A stretch of 64,000 nucleotides of DNA, taken from assembly GCA_024636935.1 (NCBI GenBank), contig JAGXGC010000012.1:33214-97213 (forward strand). Direction: 5' to 3'. The translations under genes were made by a program, and so were the position numbers. The notes below the pieces were generated by a model. It worked only from the letters and a program-made list of their open reading frames with translations. It was not told the origin of the DNA and made no database searches. Below, one piece after another: positions 28,028 through 36,510 of this stretch; position 1 is the first letter of the stretch; each line of letters opens with the position of its first letter. This stretch comes from Sideroxydans sp. (GTDB lineage: Bacteria; Pseudomonadota; Gammaproteobacteria; Burkholderiales; Gallionellaceae).

Positions 28028-28648
28028 ATGAGAACAAATTCCCTGCTATCCCTTTCTGCCGCCGTACTGCTGCTGTCCGCCTGTGCCACACCAGATGCCG
28101 GTAAGCCAGTCACCTATCAGGATGTGAATTCCACCGGCGTCGTTGCCGGTGTGGGTGTGGAAAGTCAGGATGTAACGGCTGTCACCGACGTGATGGTGAA
28201 GGACATCCTTGCCACGCCGGAAGTCGTGAAGCGCAGCCAAGCGGCACGCGTGATCCTTGATTCAGCCTATTTCGAGAACGAGAGCAGCCAGCGCATCAAC
28301 AAGAACCTCCTAGTGGATCGTCTGCGCATCAACCTGCAACGCGCAGCCCAAGGCAAACTGCAATTCGTGTCGCGTGAATCCGCCGAGATGGTCGCGCAGG
28401 AGCGTGACATGAAGCGCCAAGGCGTGACCGATGCAGGCACACTCAAGCAAGCCAAGGCTACCGCCGGTGCGGACTATCGACTGGTCGGCCGTATCAACTC
28501 ACTGGATGCGCGTAGCGCGCAGAGCGGCATGGTGGAACGCTACACCCAGATCACTTTCGAACTGATCGATCTGGAAACTTCGCTCAGCGTCTGGTCCAAC
28601 CTGTACGAGTTCAAGAAGGGTGGCCAGGACGATGCGGTCTATCGCTGA
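28028..28648 (+). CDS. lpoB: Penicillin-binding protein activator LpoB-like lipoprotein
   Basis: A 206-residue outer-membrane lipoprotein. The signal peptide ends in the lipobox LLSAC (Cys18-19 region), and ASKDPDLQ-like disorder is short. The domain with RVILDSAYFENESSQRINKNLLVDRLR and ADYRLVGRINSLDAR matches LpoB, which activates the bifunctional PBP1b. The next genes, COG3014 and YcfL, support this: ycfL neighbours lpoB in E. coli as well. The last bases overlap the next gene. Confidence 0.87.
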   Translation: MRTNSLLSLSAAVLLLSACATPDAGKPVTYQDVNSTGVVAGVGVESQDVTAVTDVMVKDILATPEVVKRSQAARVILDSAYFENESSQRINKNLLVDRLRINLQRAAQGKLQFVSRESAEMVAQERDMKRQGVTDAGTLKQAKATAGADYRLVGRINSLDARSAQSGMVERYTQITFELIDLETSLSVWSNLYEFKKGGQDDAVYR

Positions 28649-30113
28649 TCTTTCAGCGACGCCCCGCTTCGTTCCCCGCGCTCTTGCTTGTGCCGTCTGG
28701 CTGACACTTTCCGGCTGCGCCTCGACGGGACTTGATACCAACCCTGTTGAACCGGGGCGCATCGAACAACTACTGGAACCCAAAGCGGAAGTGCCGTCTG
28801 CCTTGCGTCCCTTCGTGCTGCGCGATCAGGAACAAGGCCGCCGCGACCGCGTGCTGAACGAAGCCATGGCCGGGCTCGCCGCACTGGAACTGTCTCAACC
28901 GGAAACGGCACAACGTCTGCTATCCGACGCGCAAGCGCTGATCGAGACCATCTATGCGAATGACCCTGCCGCCAACCGCGCACGCAGTAATTTCGTACCG
29001 GAAGCCAACAAAGATTTCAAAGGCGATCCTTACGAGCGCGCCATGGTCGGCTACTACCTATCACTCGCCGATTTCTCTGATGACGATCTCGACAACGCGC
29101 GCGCCGATCTGCGTTTCGCTGAGATACAAGACACCATGTCCGCCGCAGAGACTTTCCAGAGCGATATGGTCATCATGCCGTTCATCCGCGGCTGGCTGTA
29201 CAACTGCTCGGGGCGCAATGCGCAGGCAAAGGACGAATTCGCCGCAGTGCAAAAATTCAAACCGGGCATCAAGACGCCCACCCCCAAAGACAACGTGCTG
29301 CTGATCGGCGAGGTCGGCCTCGCACCGGGCAAGATCGCCAGTGGTCGACATCAGGAAGAATTGCGCTACGGACGTCGCGACGACGGCAAGATGCGCGGCG
29401 TCACCTTCACGCAAGGCTCAGAACTACTGGTTGGCCAACAGATAGAGGATGTGTTCTGGCAAGCTTCGACACGCGGCGGTCGCGCGGTGGACAAGATACT
29501 CGCCGGCAAAGCCTCGTTCCGCAATACCGCGCAAGGCATCGCAACCGGTGCTGCCGTGTTCGCCCAGATCTCAGCCGACATCGCACACAATGCCGCCCGC
29601 CGCAAAGACAGCGACGACGCCGGCCAATATGCGGGATTAGCACTGCTCGGCATGTTGGTCAGCATAGGTAGCGACATCGTCGCCGCCTCCACCCATCCCG
29701 AAGCCGATACCCGCACCTGGTCCAGCCTGCCTGATCGCATCTATGTGGCGACCAGCCAAGCGGATGTGAATGCAGAGCCTACGCCGTGGTCGTTGGGCTT
29801 CCATGATGCGCGGGGCGAGCTGCAAGGTGCGGTGGAGATGAAGACTTTCCGTTCCGGTGCCTGCATGCTGATCTGGGGCAGGCAGTACCCCGGCAGCTAT
29901 CCTTCCAGCTGGACAGACAGTTCACTGCGCCACGAAGAAGTGATACAAGAGAAATGCAAAGGTGCTTGCAGTGCTATCACCGAACAGGCGACACTTGATG
30001 CCAAGAATTTCAATACCTCGCTCGCACCACTCGCCGTGCCGACCGAGGTTCCCGACGATGTTGATTCGGGTGTGACTTTCAAGCGCAGAATATTCCTCAC
30101 TTACCCAAACTAA
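28632..30113 (+). CDS. COG3014-family lipoprotein of the LpoB operon
   Basis: A 493-residue protein with signal peptide and lipobox (LTLSGC followed by AS). A helical TPR-like region (about 60-220) shows repeats of short helices, including DPYERAMVGYYLSLADFSDDDLDNARADLRF split over two helices. The C-terminal half contains a Gly/Ala-rich helix pair (GIATGAAVFAQISADIAHNA) and a beta-rich end. It overlaps lpoB by 17 bases; a GTG start 12 bases upstream is an alternative. The function is not established; the context suggests regulating peptidoglycan synthesis at the outer membrane. Confidence 0.8.
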   Translation: MRSIADLSATPRFVPRALACAVWLTLSGCASTGLDTNPVEPGRIEQLLEPKAEVPSALRPFVLRDQEQGRRDRVLNEAMAGLAALELSQPETAQRLLSDAQALIETIYANDPAANRARSNFVPEANKDFKGDPYERAMVGYYLSLADFSDDDLDNARADLRFAEIQDTMSAAETFQSDMVIMPFIRGWLYNCSGRNAQAKDEFAAVQKFKPGIKTPTPKDNVLLIGEVGLAPGKIASGRHQEELRYGRRDDGKMRGVTFTQGSELLVGQQIEDVFWQASTRGGRAVDKILAGKASFRNTAQGIATGAAVFAQISADIAHNAARRKDSDDAGQYAGLALLGMLVSIGSDIVAASTHPEADTRTWSSLPDRIYVATSQADVNAEPTPWSLGFHDARGELQGAVEMKTFRSGACMLIWGRQYPGSYPSSWTDSSLRHEEVIQEKCKGACSAITEQATLDAKNFNTSLAPLAVPTEVPDDVDSGVTFKRRIFLTYPN

Positions 30114-30144
30114 TCCAGCAACCCCGTTTACTTAGGAGAACATC

Positions 30145-30513
30145 ATGTTAAAAAAGATACTTTCCATCCTGCTATTGAGCTTCATGGCTGCCTGTCAGTC
30201 ATTGCCAGATGCCACCATCATCATGATCGACGAGGATCATCTGGAAGACGTGGTCGAAGTGAACAACGTGCAATCGGGACGCACAACCACCGGCACATTG
30301 CGCGTGTGGGGCGAACTGAAGAACCTCACCGACAAGCGCGTGCTGATCGAAGTGCGTGCCGCGTTCCGTGGCGATGGCGGACGCGTCGTGGAAAAAGCTG
30401 GCGGTTGGACACGCGTGTTCATCGACCCGAATTCCACTCAGGATCTGGAACTGCTATCCACCGTCAATGATGCATCGGAGTTCTTGCTAGAAGTACGCGA
30501 GGGGAAACAGTAA
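30145..30513 (+). CDS. YcfL-family (DUF1425) small lipoprotein
   Basis: A 122-residue lipoprotein with signal peptide MLKKILSILLLSFMAAC and a beta-sandwich-like domain whose LKNLTDKRVLIEVRAAF segment matches the YcfL/DUF1425 family. It follows lpoB and COG3014 with 31 bases between, an AGGAG box upstream. YcfL is of unknown function but travels with lpoB in many proteobacteria. The gene converges on pgeF with 7 bases between stops. Confidence 0.82.
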   Translation: MLKKILSILLLSFMAACQSLPDATIIMIDEDHLEDVVEVNNVQSGRTTTGTLRVWGELKNLTDKRVLIEVRAAFRGDGGRVVEKAGGWTRVFIDPNSTQDLELLSTVNDASEFLLEVREGKQ

Positions 30514-30520
30514 GCCTGGC

Positions 30521-31258
30521 TCAGGCGAGCCAGATGAAAGTGCCCATCCGACCGGTCACCCCATCGCGTCGGTAAGAGAAGAAGCACTCGGGCTCGCCAA
30601 AGGTACAGCGTCCACCACCGTGGATGGACGTGATGCCCAACGCACTCAGACGCTGATGCGCCAGCAGATAAAGGTCTGCCCGATACTTGTCTGAATCAGA
30701 CTGTGCAACGAAGGCTTCCTTCGCTTGCGCATGCTGCGCAATGAAAGCCTCGCGCACTTCCGCACCGACTTCAAAGTGAGTTTGACTGATAGCAGGCCCT
30801 AACCATGCCATCAACTTGTGCGGCGCAACGTCCATCGCCTTCACCGTCGCCTCGATCACGCCATCGCACAGACTACGCCAGCCTGCATGTGCCGCGCCGA
30901 CTACCGTGCCATCCTCGTCACACAGCAAAATTGGTAGGCAATCCGCCGTCATCACCACACACACCGAACCACGATGACGCGCGATGCTGGCATCGGCCAC
31001 CACACGGCAGCTTGCTGCGTCGGCATTCGCCACCTCGGTACCGTGCACCTGTTCCAGCCATACCGGTTCGGTGGGTAGCAATGCGGAAAGTGACTGGCGG
31101 TTGTGATTGACCCGCATCGGGTCATCGCCGACATGCAGGCCAAGATTCATCGAATCGTAGGGTGTCCCACTCACACCGCCGGTGCGGGTGGTCTGCATCG
31201 CCCTGACGTTGGCCTGAGCCGGCCAGTCCGGGGCGATAAACGGATCACACGACTTCAC
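30521..31258 (-). CDS. pgeF: Peptidoglycan editing factor PgeF / YfiH-type multicopper-like oxidoreductase
   Basis: A 245-residue protein of the YfiH/LACC1 family. The signature RTGGVSGTPYDSMNLGLHVGDDP and the Zn-binding residues in HAGWRSLCDG are clear, with CTFGEPECFFSYRRDG at the end. The GTG at 31258 follows AAGAGG by 6 bases and gives the expected family length; a longer frame would run inside rluD. It overlaps rluD by 14 bases, as in most proteobacteria. Reported activities include removal of mis-incorporated peptidoglycan precursors and nucleoside processing. Confidence 0.88.
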   Translation of the reverse strand: MKSCDPFIAPDWPAQANVRAMQTTRTGGVSGTPYDSMNLGLHVGDDPMRVNHNRQSLSALLPTEPVWLEQVHGTEVANADAASCRVVADASIARHRGSVCVVMTADCLPILLCDEDGTVVGAAHAGWRSLCDGVIEATVKAMDVAPHKLMAWLGPAISQTHFEVGAEVREAFIAQHAQAKEAFVAQSDSDKYRADLYLLAHQRLSALGITSIHGGGRCTFGEPECFFSYRRDGVTGRMGTFIWLA

Positions 31259-32240
31259 CACGCGCCTCTTCGATTCGTTCCAGCAGCTCGTCCATATCGT
31301 CCGGCAACGGCGTATCGAACTCCATACGCTTACCGGTGACTGGATGATCCAATGCCAGCTTCCAGGCATGTAGGGCCTGACGTGGGAACTTGATCAAAAT
31401 CTCCTGCATCGCCGGTACGCATTTCTGCACACCCTTGATGTAAAGCGTATCGCCTACCAGTGGATGATCAAGGTAAGACATATGCACGCGGATCTGATGG
31501 GTGCGACCGGTCTCCAGCTTGCAGCGTACCAGTGTGCAACTCGGGAAACGTTCTTCGATATGAACATGGGTGATGGCTTCCTTGCCGCTCTCGGTCACCG
31601 CCATCTTCACGCGCTGCGTGGGATGACGACCGATAGGCACGTTGACCGTGTAATCGCGATCCACCTCGCCCCATACCAGCGCCAGATATTCACGCTTCAC
31701 ACTGCGCGCCTGCATCTGCCGTACCAGCGCGGTCTGCGCCACCAATGTCTTGGCCACCACCATCAAGCCGCTGGTGTCCTTGTCCAGACGGTGCACGATG
31801 CCCGCACGCGGCACCTCTTTCAATTCCGGCGCATGAAACAACAAACCGTTGAGCAGCGTCCCCTGCCAATTGCCACTACCTGGATGCACCACCAGCCCCA
31901 CCGGCTTGTCGATGATGAGGATCGCGTCGTCCTCATAGATGATGTCCAGCGGGATATCTTCCGGCTCGGCCACCATCTCAGAGGGGTGGGCCTGCGGGGC
32001 GACAGTCAGTTTTTCATTGCCCCACACCTTCTGTTTGACGGTAGCGGGCTTGCCATTGATGGCAACCAGCCCCTGCTCTATCCAATCTTGCAGGCGGCTC
32101 CGTGAGTATTCGGGGAGCAATTTGACCAGTATCTGGTCCAGACGCAGTCCACCGAGCTCAGTCGGCACTTTAAACTCAAGCAGGTCGGCGCTGTCGTCGT
32201 CTTTGCTATAATCAGGCAATTCTTCTTCGGGTTTTGTCAT
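31245..32240 (-). CDS. rluD: 23S rRNA pseudouridine(1911/1915/1917) synthase RluD
   Basis: A 331-residue protein: N-terminal S4 domain (about 20-85, LDQILVKLLPEYSRSRLQDWI), then a pseudouridine synthase domain with the catalytic Asp in GIVHRLDKDTSGLMV, and RTHQIRVHM. It modifies helix 69 of 23S rRNA. The start codon overlaps the divergent bamD start by two bases (CATG), so each promoter must lie in the other gene. The N-terminal acidic tail is about 20 residues longer than in E. coli RluD. Confidence 0.95.
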   Translation of the reverse strand: MTKPEEELPDYSKDDDSADLLEFKVPTELGGLRLDQILVKLLPEYSRSRLQDWIEQGLVAINGKPATVKQKVWGNEKLTVAPQAHPSEMVAEPEDIPLDIIYEDDAILIIDKPVGLVVHPGSGNWQGTLLNGLLFHAPELKEVPRAGIVHRLDKDTSGLMVVAKTLVAQTALVRQMQARSVKREYLALVWGEVDRDYTVNVPIGRHPTQRVKMAVTESGKEAITHVHIEERFPSCTLVRCKLETGRTHQIRVHMSYLDHPLVGDTLYIKGVQKCVPAMQEILIKFPRQALHAWKLALDHPVTGKRMEFDTPLPDDMDELLERIEEARGEVV

Positions 32241-33036
32241 GCGTCATAGTTTAGCTGTTTTCCTCCTGCTCACGTTAGCTGCTTGCAGTTCGCTTCCCGA
32301 AGCGGAAGACACCAGGCTCACTGCAGATGAGCTGTATGCCCAGGCTAAAGCCGAAATGCAGGACGAAGACTATGAACGCGCGGTGAAAAATCTGGAGCGC
32401 ATGCAGTCACGTTTTCCCTATGGCCGCTATGCGCAACAAGCTCAACTGGACATCGCCTACGCCTGGTACAAGAAAGGTGAGCCCGCTCCCGCCCTCTCAG
32501 CGCTGGATCGTTTCGTCAAACAGTTCCCCAAGAGCGATGCGCTGGACTATGTGCTCTACCTGAAAGGTCTCATCAACTTCGACGAGAACCTGAACAGTTA
32601 TTTCAGCACACTGTTCCAGCAAGACCCTGCCGAGCGCGATCCGGTCGCCCTGCGCGCCTCCTTCGATGCTTTCAAAGCACTGGTCACCAACTACCCACAG
32701 AGCCGCTATGCCGAGGACGCGCGCCAGCGCATGCAATACCTGCTGATCACACTGGCCAAACATGAGATCGCCATCGCCAGCTACTACCTGCGCCGCGGCG
32801 CCTATGTCGCCGCCGTTAATCGCGCACAAGGTGTGATCGTCGATTACCCGCTCACCCCGCAAACACGCGATGCCTTGCAGATCATGGTGCAAGGCTACTC
32901 ACGCCTCGGCCTGAACGACCTCAGCCGCGACACCCAGCGCGTGCTCAATAGCAACATCGCCAAAGACGGCATCAAGCCCTCTCAGACCTTCTTCAAGGAG
33001 CGGGAGACGCCGTGGTGGAAGTTCTGGGAGTTATAA
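32239..33036 (+). CDS. bamD: Outer membrane protein assembly factor BamD
   Basis: A 265-residue lipoprotein with a signal peptide MRHSLAVFLLLTLAAC and lipobox Cys16. TPR repeats follow: DEDYERAVKNLERMQSRFPYGRYAQQAQL and further units with KQFPKSDALDYVLYLKGL and DYPLTPQTRDAL. It is part of the BAM complex that folds outer-membrane beta-barrels. The gene diverges from rluD, sharing the CATG at 32238-32241, and is followed after 1 base by a nudix gene. Confidence 0.95.
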   Translation: MRHSLAVFLLLTLAACSSLPEAEDTRLTADELYAQAKAEMQDEDYERAVKNLERMQSRFPYGRYAQQAQLDIAYAWYKKGEPAPALSALDRFVKQFPKSDALDYVLYLKGLINFDENLNSYFSTLFQQDPAERDPVALRASFDAFKALVTNYPQSRYAEDARQRMQYLLITLAKHEIAIASYYLRRGAYVAAVNRAQGVIVDYPLTPQTRDALQIMVQGYSRLGLNDLSRDTQRVLNSNIAKDGIKPSQTFFKERETPWWKFWEL

Positions 33037-33037
33037 G

Positions 33038-33586
33038 TTGAGATTCTGCGCAGACTGCGGCGCCCCTGTAGAACTGCGCACCCCGCAGGACGACAATCGT
33101 GAACGCTACGTCTGCACAGCCTGCGACATCATCCACTACCAGAATCCTAAGATCATCGTCGGTGCAATCCCGGAATGGGAAGATGGCCGCATCCTGCTCT
33201 GCCTGCGCGCCATCGAACCGCGCCACGGCTTATGGACACTACCTGCCGGATTCATGGAGAACGGCGAGACTGTCACCCAAGGTGCCGCACGCGAAACATT
33301 AGAAGAAGCCAATGCTCGTGTCGATATCCACGAACTGCTCGGCGTCTACAACTTGCCCTACATCAACCAGGTGCAGATGCTGTTCCGCGCCACCTTGCTC
33401 GATCTCGACTTCTCGCCCGGCGTGGAAAGTCTGGATGTAAAACTATTCAAGGAAGAGGATATTCCTTGGGAGCAACTCGCTTTCCGCCCGGTGCGCTACA
33501 CACTGGAACACTATTTTGCCGACCGCAAGCGCGGCCAATTCAAACTGCATAGTGGCGACCTTGCGCCACCTACCCCCAAAGCCTGA
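33038..33586 (+). CDS. Nudix hydrolase with zinc ribbon
   Basis: A 182-residue protein starting at TTG; GGGAG lies 7 bases upstream and no ATG is available before the zinc ribbon. The ribbon is CADCG...CTACD (about residues 4-30), as in NudC-like and related enzymes. The nudix box reads GFMENGETVTQGAARETLEEANARV (residues about 75-97), complete except for Ala at the usual Gly. The substrate is probably a nucleoside diphosphate derivative such as NAD(H) or ADP-ribose. It is likely cotranscribed with bamD. Confidence 0.88.
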   Translation: MRFCADCGAPVELRTPQDDNRERYVCTACDIIHYQNPKIIVGAIPEWEDGRILLCLRAIEPRHGLWTLPAGFMENGETVTQGAARETLEEANARVDIHELLGVYNLPYINQVQMLFRATLLDLDFSPGVESLDVKLFKEEDIPWEQLAFRPVRYTLEHYFADRKRGQFKLHSGDLAPPTPKA

Positions 33587-33627
33587 AAGTGCTTAGCAGC
33601 CCTCGAATCTGAATCTATTTGTAAGCC

Positions 33628-34083
33628 ATGAACACCTCAGCACATTTTGATACGCGCCCCGATAAATCTTCAACCGGATGGACGCTGGTATTCATTGCTT
33701 GGCTGATTGCCACGGTATCAACGCTGGGGGCGCTGTTCCTTGGCGAAGTGATGGGCTACACACCGTGCCTGCTCTGTTGGTATCAGCGCATCGCCATGTT
33801 TCCGCTGGCATTGGTGCTGGCTGCCGGATTATTACCCTTTGATCCGCGCGTCACTCGCTATGCGCTGCCACTGGCACTAGCCGGTTTAGGGCTGGCACTA
33901 TTTCATCTGGCACTCATTGCCGGATGGATACCAGAAAGCATCAAGCCTTGCCAACAGGACGTGCCATGCTCCGACGTTGTTGTGGTCTGGTTGGGTTTTG
34001 TGACCATCCCCTTGTTGTCCGTGCTTGCATTCGCAACCATCGTTGGCTTGCTCCTAGTCACCCATATCAAAGGTTCCAAATGA
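33628..34083 (+). CDS. Disulfide bond formation protein, DsbB/BdbC family
   Basis: A 151-residue inner-membrane protein with four helices. The first periplasmic pair PCLLCWYQR (Cys47, Cys50) and the second pair Cys108 and Cys114 (PCQQDVPC) are both present. This short-loop form corresponds to BdbC/DsbI-like quinone-linked oxidases. It reoxidises a DsbA-type partner, here probably the product of the next gene, whose ATG overlaps this stop (ATGA). Confidence 0.9.
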   Translation: MNTSAHFDTRPDKSSTGWTLVFIAWLIATVSTLGALFLGEVMGYTPCLLCWYQRIAMFPLALVLAAGLLPFDPRVTRYALPLALAGLGLALFHLALIAGWIPESIKPCQQDVPCSDVVVVWLGFVTIPLLSVLAFATIVGLLLVTHIKGSK

Positions 34084-34733
34084 AACAAAAAACCCTATTC
34101 ATCGTATCCGCCATCGTTCTGCTGCTAGCCTTTGTTGCCGCTGCCGTGTTTTATTCAGGCCAAAAGGAAAAGGCTGCCAATGAACTCGCCGAAACCAACC
34201 GGGCCGCGCTGATCCGCATGCATTCACCGACAGAGGGGAATCCCAATGCGCCGGTCGTCATCGTGGAATTCTTCGACCCCGCCTGCGAGACATGTAGCGC
34301 CTTCTACCCCAGAGTTAAAAAGCTCATGGCAGCTCATCCCGACAAGATTCGTCTGGTTCTCCGCTACGCACCGTTCCACAAAGGCTCTGACAAAGTTGTC
34401 GCCGTGCTTGAGGCGGCACGCAAACAGGGAAAGTTCTGGCCTGCGCTGGAAGCTCTGTTTTCATCCCAGCGTGACTGGGCAGCCAACCACACCGCACAAG
34501 TTGGCAAGGTATGGAAACATCTGGATGGATTGGGATTGAATATGGAGCAGATGGCTTTCGACATCACCGCTCCGGAGATCGATAAACTGATTGCGCAAGA
34601 CCTCGAAGATGCTCACACATTGAACGTGACCATGACACCGGAATATTTCGTGAATGGCAAACCGCTACCGAGTTTTGGCTACGAACAACTGACCGAACTG
34701 GTGGGTCAGGCGCTAGCGGAAAGTGTACGCTAG
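34080..34733 (+). CDS. DsbA-like thioredoxin-fold protein, membrane-anchored
   Basis: A 217-residue protein with an N-terminal hydrophobic anchor (residues 6-25), then a thioredoxin-fold DsbA domain with active site FFDPACETCSAFYP (Cys69, Cys72) and the cis-Pro loop NVTMTPEYFVNG. The CETC dipeptide is different from the CPHC of E. coli DsbA. Translation is coupled to the DsbB-like gene. The pair forms a dedicated thiol oxidation system; the substrates are unknown. Confidence 0.9.
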   Translation: MKQKTLFIVSAIVLLLAFVAAAVFYSGQKEKAANELAETNRAALIRMHSPTEGNPNAPVVIVEFFDPACETCSAFYPRVKKLMAAHPDKIRLVLRYAPFHKGSDKVVAVLEAARKQGKFWPALEALFSSQRDWAANHTAQVGKVWKHLDGLGLNMEQMAFDITAPEIDKLIAQDLEDAHTLNVTMTPEYFVNGKPLPSFGYEQLTELVGQALAESVR

Positions 34734-34747
34734 CGACAGACAACTTT

Positions 34748-34774
34748 CTTTCGCCCGCTCAATGCGGGCGAAAG
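34748..34774. terminator. Candidate bidirectional hairpin between convergent genes
   Basis: CTTTCGCCCGC and GCGGGCGAAAG form an 11-bp perfect stem with a TCAAT loop, 15 bases after the dsbA-like stop and 32 bases before the J-domain gene stop. No U-tract follows in either direction, so the intrinsic terminator call is tentative. Confidence 0.4.
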
Positions 34775-34805
34775 CAGGCCGACAATCTATTTCACACCTG
34801 CCCCA

Positions 34806-35393
34806 CTAGTTTGATCGGTACAACACCCGCAATATTCCCATCGCCCATTCAAGTTTCTGAAACTGGGCGAGTTCGCCTCCGCGATCTGGATGGCACTGCA
34901 TGGCAAGCCGACGGTATTGCTGTCTGATTTCAGAATGGCCGGTTGGATGTGTGAGTCCCATCACAGTCAAAGCCTCATCGCGTTGATCCTCCCCAGCGAA
35001 TCTTTTCCAGAAGTCGTTGAGCAGCCGCAATACTTCCTGCTCATCGGTAGCGGTGAGGTTGTCCAGTTCTAGGTAGTAAGCGGCGAGCGGGTCATGCAGT
35101 GCCGGATGAACGGATGGCGTGTTGCGATAAGGTATCTGCCTTATGCCGAGGCAATGTATTTCCATATCGCTTCGTTGCGCCGCGCGCAGTTTGCCGCGTA
35201 ACCCGTACAGGCAATGAAACAGCAGGAAATGGCGTTGAAACAGACCAAGCGGGCTTCTGAAATACTCCTCGTCAAACAAACCTACGCCGAGATCGGCAAG
35301 CTTCTTGAGAAGTTCATATTCGGTGATCCCCGCCGGATGGGCATCAAGGATATCGCTGAGAACGATCTGAATTCCTTCAATGGCGACATTCAT
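34806..35393 (-). CDS. DnaJ-related protein (N-terminal DNAJ_related domain plus C-terminal J-domain)
   Basis: A 195-residue protein. The C-terminal 55 residues are a short J-domain with the HPDRGG motif; the N-terminal part (about 1-95) resembles the DNAJ_related domain with FQRHFLLFHCLYGLR. J-domains stimulate Hsp70 ATPase. Here the domain sits at the C-terminus, as in this family, and no dnaK is nearby. It converges on the disulphide genes with a hairpin between. The client is unknown. Confidence 0.8.
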   Translation of the reverse strand: MNVAIEGIQIVLSDILDAHPAGITEYELLKKLADLGVGLFDEEYFRSPLGLFQRHFLLFHCLYGLRGKLRAAQRSDMEIHCLGIRQIPYRNTPSVHPALHDPLAAYYLELDNLTATDEQEVLRLLNDFWKRFAGEDQRDEALTVMGLTHPTGHSEIRQQYRRLAMQCHPDRGGELAQFQKLEWAMGILRVLYRSN

Positions 35394-35723
35394 GGGGGCA
35401 CGGCACTTTCCTTTATCCGTTTCTGGTGTATCTCATTCCAAGATAACGCTTGCCCAAAGAGGTGTGAGCGTGGCCCGGAAAATTTACGAAAAAAGGTAGC
35501 AGAGTCGATTTCATTTCAGTCTGCACTCCCTTTCAAAAACAAATCCACTCCGACACTTTTCATCTACAGATGTGCGCTTCACATCCTAAACAGGTCGTTC
35601 ATAGACAGTGAATGATGATGCTCAGATGACGCTTCCTAACCCGAAGCGGTCATCCCCACACTACGAAGTCTGTAAACATTCAAAATGCCAGTCACTTCAG
35701 ACAATTCCCTAGCAGATACGATT
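35394..35723. other. 330-base gap without a credible gene
   Basis: The base composition is lower in GC than the surroundings. The only open frame crossing it (35214-35615, plus) is antisense to the J-domain gene and lacks a ribosome site. An imperfect stem GATGACGCTTC / GAAGCGGTCATC (35625-35654, one bulged base) stands downstream of the AT-rich gene at 35724 and could be its transcript end; there is no U-run. I see nothing else. Confidence 0.5.
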
Positions 35724-36350
35724 TCACTTGTCTTCGATTGCTACGGTAGTAAAGATATCGTGTGCCTTGCCTTCTAACTGGGCATCTTTATGGGGTTCGT
35801 AAAATCTATGGTAATACCGGATTTCGAAACCAACATTACTGTTCTTCAATAGCCCACACGCTAGGGTATATTGTTCGCTAAATTTCTTTTGATCATGTGC
35901 AACAGTTCGCACCGGCTTCAAATCTTCTAGTAACACGTGAACCCTAGCACATTGATGGATATTCCTATCCTCAGTTACTTCCAAAGTAACGACTTTAAAC
36001 CTACTGTTTTTTTCGTAACCCTCCGTAGTGTTTTTTCGTATACGTTCAATGAAGCTAGCAATTGGAATTGCGGGAGTGTCCAAGGTAATTAAAAATGCCT
36101 CAATCTGGCTACTTTCGTCTTCGGACATTCCTTTCTTTCTCAAGCTGACCTCAAGACCATCTCTTGTAATGTTCCAACCAGTCTCGTCTGGCGGCATGAA
36201 AGAAAGCCCTATAGAGGTTCCTTGTTGGTCTGAAATTCCAATACGAATCGGCTCTTGTTTCTTAGTTAGGTCTTGCGCCCATGCACCCGCAACTATTACG
36301 AAAGTGGCGATTACAGATATGCCTAGGTATTTCGCAACTAATTGAATCAT
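35724..36350 (-). CDS. Hypothetical secreted protein, AT-rich
   Basis: A 208-residue protein I do not recognise. The N-terminus (MIQLVAKYLGISVIATFVIVAGAWAQD) is a signal peptide with probable cleavage after WAQ or AWA. The mature part is charged, with two Cys (HQCARV, LACGLL). The ATG was preferred over a TTG two codons earlier because GGAGA lies 7 bases upstream. Codon use and base composition differ from its neighbours (more A and T, more Lys and Ile), suggesting recent acquisition. It is flanked by gaps of 330 and 160 bases, a likely single-gene unit. Confidence 0.7.
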   Translation of the reverse strand: MIQLVAKYLGISVIATFVIVAGAWAQDLTKKQEPIRIGISDQQGTSIGLSFMPPDETGWNITRDGLEVSLRKKGMSEDESSQIEAFLITLDTPAIPIASFIERIRKNTTEGYEKNSRFKVVTLEVTEDRNIHQCARVHVLLEDLKPVRTVAHDQKKFSEQYTLACGLLKNSNVGFEIRYYHRFYEPHKDAQLEGKAHDIFTTVAIEDK

Positions 36351-36510
36351 TATCAACTCTCCAATATGAACATAACCACTCTTGAAATTAGTGGGTTCTT
36401 ACACAGTATTTAGGGGCAAATATTTCTAGCCAACGTCCCATGTTGGCCGCAATCTACCTGTTCACTATTGAATAAGCCAATGTCCGATGTTCCACTGCCA
36501 GCTCAACCGG

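Noticed and set aside
31464..32105. Open frame of 213 codons opposite rluD
   Set aside because: Entirely within rluD on the other strand; no motif and typical antisense composition.
35214..35615. Open frame reaching into the 330-base gap
   Set aside because: Half antisense to the J-domain gene, no signal for translation, no recognisable sequence.
35625..35654. Stem GATGACGCTTC/GAAGCGGTCATC as an intrinsic terminator
   Set aside because: It has a bulge and no U-run; recorded only as part of the gap description.
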